A stretch of DNA of 64,000 nt, taken from Polyporus tsugae (Eukaryota; Basidiomycota; Agaricomycetes; Polyporales; Polyporaceae). The notes under the pieces were generated by a model. The model saw nothing but the letters and a program-made list of their open reading frames with translations. It made no database searches and was not told the origin of the DNA. Positions 56,792 through 64,000 of the stretch are shown piece by piece. Each line of letters opens with the position of its first letter. The first letter of the stretch is position 1. The DNA lies in the NCBI GenBank assembly GCA_024305745.1, contig JAHRBS010000008.1, positions 1,178,001 to 1,242,000 on the forward strand. The letters are read 5' to 3'. Made by a program: the position numbers and the translations under genes.

Positions 56792-59506
56792 ATGGATCTG
56801 GGTTCTAAGGTGGACACGAAACTAGAGGTGCGCCCACACCATTCGTTCGACCAGAGCAGGGACTCTGGTGGCGAGGACTCTCCCTCGCATCTCTCTCTCC
56901 GAGGCTCTCTACATCCCAATCGTGCATCCTCGTCCACTTCCAATTCTCCCATTAGACCCCCTTCGCACCAAATAGACGGCCTTCCCCGGACCACCTATCG
57001 CTTCCTTGCTCCAGCGTCCACAACCACTTCCCCTACCTCGATCACTGCCCACACGCGATCCCAAACGCTCCCATCCCGTCATCCCGCCCGTGCGGCCATT
57101 CCCCCTCGCAATGCACACACGCAGTCGCAGTCGACGATAGGCCCATCAGGCCGCAGGGCACTCGCTCCCCGTCTTGCAACGCTTCCTCCGCCTTTGATGG
57201 CACAATACACGGCAGGAGGAAGCGCACGGCTCACTCCTTCATGGGTCACCCGACAGCCCCCGATGCCGCTCTTGAACTTGCCGACCCTGCCGCCACCTAC
57301 ACCTCCTCAACCTGTTCGTTCTCCACGACCAACTGCTCCGCTACGTAGTCTGCCGGCGCTGCCCATGCAGGGTCCCAGCGATACGGATCAGGACGCGGAC
57401 CACGAAAACGCGAGTGTGGACGACGAGGATGAAGAGGAGGACGGTGACGAGCACGGTGTAGATGCGGGCACAGAGCATGGCGGCGACTCGGACGAGAGCG
57501 AAGACGACACTACCCCATCCGCCTCCTCCTCTCTCGCCGGTCCATCCCGTATACCAGGTTTGCCGGAGGTGGACACATCAGGCTTCGATGTTTCCTTTGG
57601 AGGTACCGGCTCGCCACGGACGCCTCAAGCATCTCCACGCATCGGTCCGTCTGTCGACTACTTTACGTCGAAATCGCCCGGAGTCGAGCCATACGACCGC
57701 ACGCCGCGTCCTAGCGACTTCCGCCCGAACGGCAAGGCGCGTGCGGCGCCCGAGCGCGCCATGCCCCAGCCGCGCATCGTGTCCATGCCCATGCCCACGC
57801 CCGCCACTCCGAGTGCCAGTGCCTCTCGGCCGAACCTGTACCACCACGCGTCGAAGAGCATGGTCGACCTCATGGCGCTGACGCGCAAGGATAAAGACAA
57901 GGTCTACTCGCCCAAGCTCGGACGCACGACGCGGAAGATGGCGCAAGACCCCGCTTCCGCGGCCGCCACTGCAGCAGCAGCAGTCGCGCACAAAGACGGG
58001 GCCCTACTACCTATGCAGCCGCTAGACGACGTCATCGCATCGCCGATGCTCCGGCGGCGGCGGTCGCTGCCCGTGTACGAGCCCTCGTCGGACCCGCCCC
58101 CGTACCCGGATCCGGTCTTCCGGCGGCGCGCGCAGGCGTCGTGTGTCGAGGAGGAGGGCAACGAGCCGCTGCCGGCGTACACGAACGCGATCTACCTAGC
58201 AGGCCTCATGCCACGCAAGATGGAGTTCACGCGGCCTGGGGTGCAGGCGAAGGACCGCAAGTGGCGGCGCGTGCACTGCGTGCTGGAGGGGACGGCGTTC
58301 CGGGTGTTCAAGTGCCCACCGCCGGCGTCGCGCGTGGGGGCGCTCGAGCAGTGGTGGGAGCGGAAGGTGGGCGCGGGCGACTTCACGTCGGTGGACGCCA
58401 GCGCGGTGACGGCGTCGGGCATACGGGTGAGCGCGATCAGGGAGAGGGAGCAGCCGCGGGACGGGGATGCGCCGGAGAGGATACCGAAGATCGTCGAGGA
58501 GCCGGCTCCTGCGCGGACGCGGGAACGAGAACTGCAACGACAACAGGAGCGCGACCTGCCGCCGTCTCCACCATTACCGTCCCCGCCATCGCCACCGCCG
58601 ACCAAGTCCATGCTGGGACTGACGTCGCGGTTTCTGCGCCGGCAGGGGTCGAAGAGCAGCAGCCAAACCTTGGGCAACCTCAGTGCGAGTGCCAGCGACT
58701 CGACGAGTTCGAGCGTGCGCGTAAGCATGGACTCCCGTGTGTCAGAAAGCTCGCGGCACCCTTCGCACTCGACCGCGCGGCATTCGATGGACACGCTCGG
58801 CTCGTCGCGGACGTCGAGAGAGTCGTCGTCAAACACGCACGGGACGGCCTGCACGGGGCTGACCGTCCCTTCAACGTCTGGGTCCGAGTCGACATCCCAC
58901 GACCGGGCGTCGCGGCGGCGGAGCGCTCTCTCGCAATCCACGTCGGGCTCCAGCGGCTCCAGCAACAGTCCCCCAGAACAAACGGGCCCGGACAGGGACA
59001 AGGCGAAGGGGAAAGACGAGAACGAGCCCAACGCGAAGAAGAACCTCTTGCGGCAGTACTCGCTGCAGAACGCGGAGAGCGGGCTCGCGAGCGACTACCA
59101 CAAGCGGAAGAATGTCATCCGAGTGAGGATGGAGGGCGAGCAGTTCCTGCTACAAGCCAAGGACGTGGCGGCGGTCATTGATTGGATTGAGGTGAGTGGT
59201 TCTGGCCTGGATGGATCCTGGCTCAGCACGGCTTGGTGTGGTGGAAGTAGTGAGACTGACGCATGTATTTGGATTTTCGTGTTTGCAGAGCATCCAGATG
59301 GGGACGAACGTGGCCCTTGATCTAGACGAACGTCCGATGCCTAAAGGCCCGATATTCCCCAGGTGCGTAGCGTACAACTCATTATGCGGGGTTGTTACGG
59401 TATTCCTGATGCATACGTTTGTAGGCGACGTCGACGGCGTGCACGACGTTCTGAGCCCGCGAATGCTAGTCCCGGTCGGTCGAGCGCGGCAGCAGCGGCG
59501 TCATGA
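56792..59506 (+). CDS. PH-domain protein with a long insertion in the PH fold
   Basis: Three exons: 56792-59191, 59289-59362 and 59425-59506, giving 851 residues. The first 470 residues are disordered (Ser/Pro/Thr-rich, with an Asp/Glu patch). The PH domain starts at about residue 470 with [20 protein letters not shown], then [19 protein letters not shown]. About 230 low-complexity residues follow before it resumes at [37 protein letters not shown] and VAAVIDWIE, the last spliced to [16 protein letters not shown] and [14 protein letters not shown]. The final exon restores the basic tail in frame, which fixes the stop at 59504-59506. PH domains bind phosphoinositides, so membrane-associated signalling is likely. 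The gene is long, GC-rich and looks conserved, unlike its upstream neighbours. Confidence 0.8.
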
Positions 59507-60166
59507 GCTTGAGTCCTGTTCGAACCCTCGTTTGTTATCGCTTTGTGTTGCCTATGCATGATGCATCTCCGTGCATTTAAAGCCACTTATTGTACCGTTC
59601 ATCCTTAGTCGACGTTTGGATTGCTGTGGTGCGGATGTAGTGTTTGGAGAACAGCTCGTCCGATTGTTCCTTCACACACTATACCTGCCATCTGCCCTGC
59701 GTTTTACAGTCAATATGTACAGTAGCTTTTCCAGTAGTACTTGGTGGCGACTGCAAGGGATAAATTTTAAGTTAGTGTAAACAAGTGTATTGTAGAGGTG
59801 TGCGGTGTGCCCGACTGCGCGATGGAGGGTTGGAAGCCCGACCAGACTCCGCCGAGTGGAAGTGGCGCAGAGAGCACGAGGGACAGCCTACTCAGCATCA
59901 CCCGACGCTCGTTATCTTCCGCCGCGCCCATCCATTCCCAATTTTCCTCTCTTCTCAGCCGGCTGACAATACACACATCGCCGCCAACGTCGCCGTCAAC
60001 ATCTCCCCCAAACCTCCCCTCGCTACGGGTGATTTTTCGCCCAAAAACCAGACCAAAAGCGTCTAATCGTCCTTGTTCTCCTCCACCCGCCCGACCCTCA
60101 CGACTCCACCTGACCCTCACGACCGCCCTCTTCACGACTGCCTGCACCTGACACTTTGCACTAGCC
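59507..60166. other. Intergenic, promoter side of the PP1 gene
   Basis: 3' flank of the PH gene and CT-rich leader of the PP1 gene (59990-60160). A minus-strand frame at 59767-60207 is antisense to the leader and has no motif. Confidence 0.45.
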
Positions 60167-61629
<1,463 letters not shown>

Positions 61630-63076
61630 GGATCGCACCGTCAGTACTTATACTCTATCTCGTGTTGTCGTCATGTCACAGACGCTCCTTCTCCCCGCAC
61701 CCCCCTCCTCCCCCCGCTCCCTTGGTTGGCTGTCGCCGTCGTGGCTGGCTGTCGTGCCGCCTGGTTATTGTGTGGATATACATGGACTCGTATTATCAGA
61801 TCTTTTCGGCGCGTTAGTCGGCCGACACGATGGGGCGGGGGACCCGCGAGGGAACGTCAAGACATCAAGTGTGCGGGTAGGTGGTGGGCCATCGTGCAGC
61901 GGGGAGCGAGAGATCTCCGAGGCGACGGGGAAGCAATAGGGCAGATGTATAGCCGCGAGCGAAGATTCACGTGGACAAGCCGGAGAAAAGGAGGGAGCTT
62001 GGGCATCGGCGAGGACGACGGGGAGAGCTGCAGCAGCAAAATCACCACTATCATCATCATCGCCCTCATGACGACAACGACGCACACCGGACACGCACGC
62101 AATCCCAGACTCCTCGCCGCATACTTCCCCTTTTTTCACGACGTGTTGTTTATCCGAGGCTTTCCAGTTGTTCTAGCTCTGCCCATCGGTCCTGGCCAGT
62201 CTCCGTCCGCTCCTTGCTTCCCCCCACCTCTCGTTACACAGGACACTCTTGGGCTCTTCCCACCCGCGCACGTCGTCATACACCCTCCTTGTTGAAGTCA
62301 CGACCCAACTCTATCTACCCATCATCAAGGTGTTGTTACCCGCTCTCGTTTGTTCAACCATTCTGTCGCGCCGCCTCCTTCAAGTTCTCTCTTCCAACTG
62401 CAATTGTCCTATCTATCCCATTCCTTCTCCGTCTTACCGGCGGGCATTCTGACACCCTTCCTGTCCATGTTGCATATAACCCTTGCAGTTGTACATCGCC
62501 TTCCTGTCCTTGCCTCCGTTCTTCTGCGCAGTGGTACATTTCACCTTCTCCGTTTCCCGCTTCCTACTTAAATAGCCGCCTTTTTAACATATCGGATTCT
62601 GTCCGTCCCAGTGCACACTCAAGCTGCTGCCCCCTCTCTCTAGCTTCCTTGTCTTCACTCTCCTGTCTCCTGTCGCCTCGTGTCCGTCTCGTCTTGCTCT
62701 CTCCTCCAAACGTGTCGGTGTGAGAATAGGCTTAGGCTACACATAAGTAATACAATCCTAGTCTCTCGCTTTCTCTGTGGTCGTGTGCGGGGGTGCGACG
62801 ATCGCCTGTATATATTCCGTCGCCCTAGATCGGACGGTCGAGAGCCGTACTGCCGGGGCCGGGCATGTCTCTTCTTTGTGTTCTGGCCGTAGAAAAAGAT
62901 TTAAGATATGGTCGGAAGAGCCTTTGGCCGTAGTATGTGGAGGGTGCCGATGCTGTTTAGTGCCTAGCGGGCGAGGGGCGAGCTCGTTGTCCGAGGAATC
63001 CGGGGCCGGATTGCTCGCACACATTCGACGCCCTTCGCTTGCTGCACCTCCTCCTTGTCGTCTTACCACCACCATC
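61630..63076. other. About 1.4 kb without a supportable gene
   Basis: 3' flank of the PP1 gene and a CT-rich stretch (62150-62700) upstream of the SDHAF2 gene. Long frames on both strands reflect base composition and have no motif. Confidence 0.4.
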
Positions 63077-63706
63077 ATGTCCGCAGCCATGCTCAGACTC
63101 GCCGCCCGACGCTGCCTCCGCCTCACCGCCCCCTTACCAGTACACTCTTCCTCTGCCTCCGCCAGTCGCCCGATATCGACGACCGCGCGCCGCGCGGCGG
63201 ACCCGTGGCTGCTGCCCAACATGCCGGGGCACCTGGAGAAGACGACGTCGCCCCCGGACGCGCCCGCGCCCCAGCCGTTGCCGAGGCCGGGTGAGAGCGT
63301 GGAAACGATGCGGGCGCGGCTCGTGTACCAGAGCCGGAAGCGGGGCACACTCGAGAGCGACCTGCTGCTGAGCACGTTCGCGCGGGAGCGGCTCGGGGCC
63401 ATGGGCGAGGAGGAGCTCCGGGAGTTCGACAAGGTGCGTTTCAGTTTTTGTTCGCTTTTTCTTCTTTCAGTCTTCTTTTTCTTGTGCGTTGAAGAACGAG
63501 GAAGGCTGACTGGGGGCCTTTGGTTTTGTGCTCCGCGGGGGCGGCATCTGCAGCTGATGGACGAGCCGGACTGGGACATCTACTACTGGGCGACGGGGAA
63601 GAAGGCGCCGCCTGAGCGGTGGGAGGGCTCGAGCGTGCTCGCGCAGCTGGCGCAGCATGTGAAGAACGAAGGCAAGGTTGTGAGGAGGATGCCTGACCTC
63701 TCGTAG
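63077..63706 (+). CDS. SDH5: Succinate dehydrogenase assembly factor 2, mitochondrial
   Basis: Two exons, 63077-63433 and 63554-63706 (GTGCGT donor, CTGCAG acceptor, phase 0), give 169 residues. The N-terminus (LRLAARRCLRL, then Ser/Ala/Arg-rich sequence up to about residue 40) is a mitochondrial presequence. The core carries RLVYQSRKRGTLESDLLLS, TFARERLGAMGEEELREFD and, after the intron, MDEPDWDIYYWATGKKAPPE. The RKRGTLE-DLLL and DEPDWDIYYW blocks identify the SDHAF2/Sdh5/SdhE family. It promotes covalent attachment of FAD to the flavoprotein subunit of succinate dehydrogenase (complex II) in the matrix. Length fits the family. The symbol is that of the yeast gene (SDH5, also EMI5). Confidence 0.93.
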   Translation: MSAAMLRLAARRCLRLTAPLPVHSSSASASRPISTTARRAADPWLLPNMPGHLEKTTSPPDAPAPQPLPRPGESVETMRARLVYQSRKRGTLESDLLLSTFARERLGAMGEEELREFDKVRFSFCSLFLLSVFFFLCVEERGRLTGGLWFCAPRGRHLQLMDEPDWDIYYWATGKKAPPERWEGSSVLAQLAQHVKNEGKVVRRMPDLS

Positions 63707-64000
63707 TGCTGCCAGTGTAAGTACGCTCTGTTGTCTGCTGGTGGTGCGTATGGAGTACTTAGTAGGATCTGCAGGACCAGCGTGCCCTACATATGCATCT
63801 TCTCACCGGAATGCGGCGCCCAAAACTAGTGCGATACAATCTAGACGGTGACTGTGCCAACGGTGCGAGTACGAGGTAGAGACCAACGCGCTTCTGACAT
63901 GGTGGTGCCCATGCTGCTCCGCGAACTATGCTACCCAGTGGCTCCGACAGAACTTCAAGCTAACCTCTTCGCGGACAATGATCGATCTCAACGCTAACAC
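63707..64000. other. Window end, no gene seen
   Basis: 3' flank of the SDHAF2 gene. Nothing recognisable in the last 294 bases. Confidence 0.4.

Noticed and set aside
58192..59031. 279-codon minus-strand frame opposite the PH gene
   Set aside because: Antisense shadow of a GC-rich low-complexity coding exon; no motif and no splice logic.
61687..62295. Plus-strand frames after the PP1 gene as a gene
   Set aside because: Arg/Pro/Ser-rich translation of CT/GC-rich flank with no recognisable motif.

Overview
The window reads as nuclear DNA of a basidiomycete, most likely an Agaricomycete such as a polypore. Genes are split by many short GT-AG introns (about 45-75 nt). The protein families are typical of mushroom-forming fungi: DUF6533-type 7TM proteins, DUF6535, DUF7918, DUF7729, DUF3328/UstYa-like proteins, and a large basidiomycete DDE transposase paired with a DUF6698-like gene. 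All family names come from recognising motifs by eye; no database was searched.

Layout. 1-13.4 kb: a partial DUF1769 gene and a divergent RING/zinc-finger gene; a tandem pair of UstYa-like genes (the first dead) followed by a tiny three-exon gene for a 43-residue secreted peptide; a single-pass membrane protein; a 7TM protein; a mitochondrial TPR protein resembling Mgr3; and a C2H2 zinc-finger protein. 13.8-15.2 kb: the first of four DUF7918 paralogues.

16.9-28.3 kb is the most structured part. One DUF6533-type 7TM gene has been broken by two transposons. An element of about 8.9 kb (17415-26306) carries a large transposase and a divergent DUF6698-like gene, has CATCAGCAAAA terminal inverted repeats and sits between GT duplications. 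A separate 635-bp hAT-like MITE with an exact 8-bp target duplication sits in a later exon of the same gene. The large element is itself broken: a 282-bp MITE with the same terminal repeats lies inside the transposase exon, and both element genes carry an in-frame TGA. Removing the insertions and one copy of each duplication restores the exon reading frames of the host gene.

29-41 kb alternates three more DUF7918 paralogues with two DUF6535 membrane proteins. The last two DUF7918 copies form a recent tandem duplication sharing a GC-AG intron, and one of them is frameshifted. 43-54 kb holds a DUF7729 protein, a cysteine-rich type I membrane protein, a third DUF6535 copy on the other strand, a WD40 protein that looks truncated, and a frameshifted F-box gene. 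56.8-63.7 kb is conserved core genome: a PH-domain protein with a long insertion, the catalytic subunit of protein phosphatase 1, and the SDH assembly factor SDHAF2/Sdh5.

The core genes flank an accessory interior of duplicated families, relics and nested transposons. No rRNA, tRNA or CRISPR was recognised.
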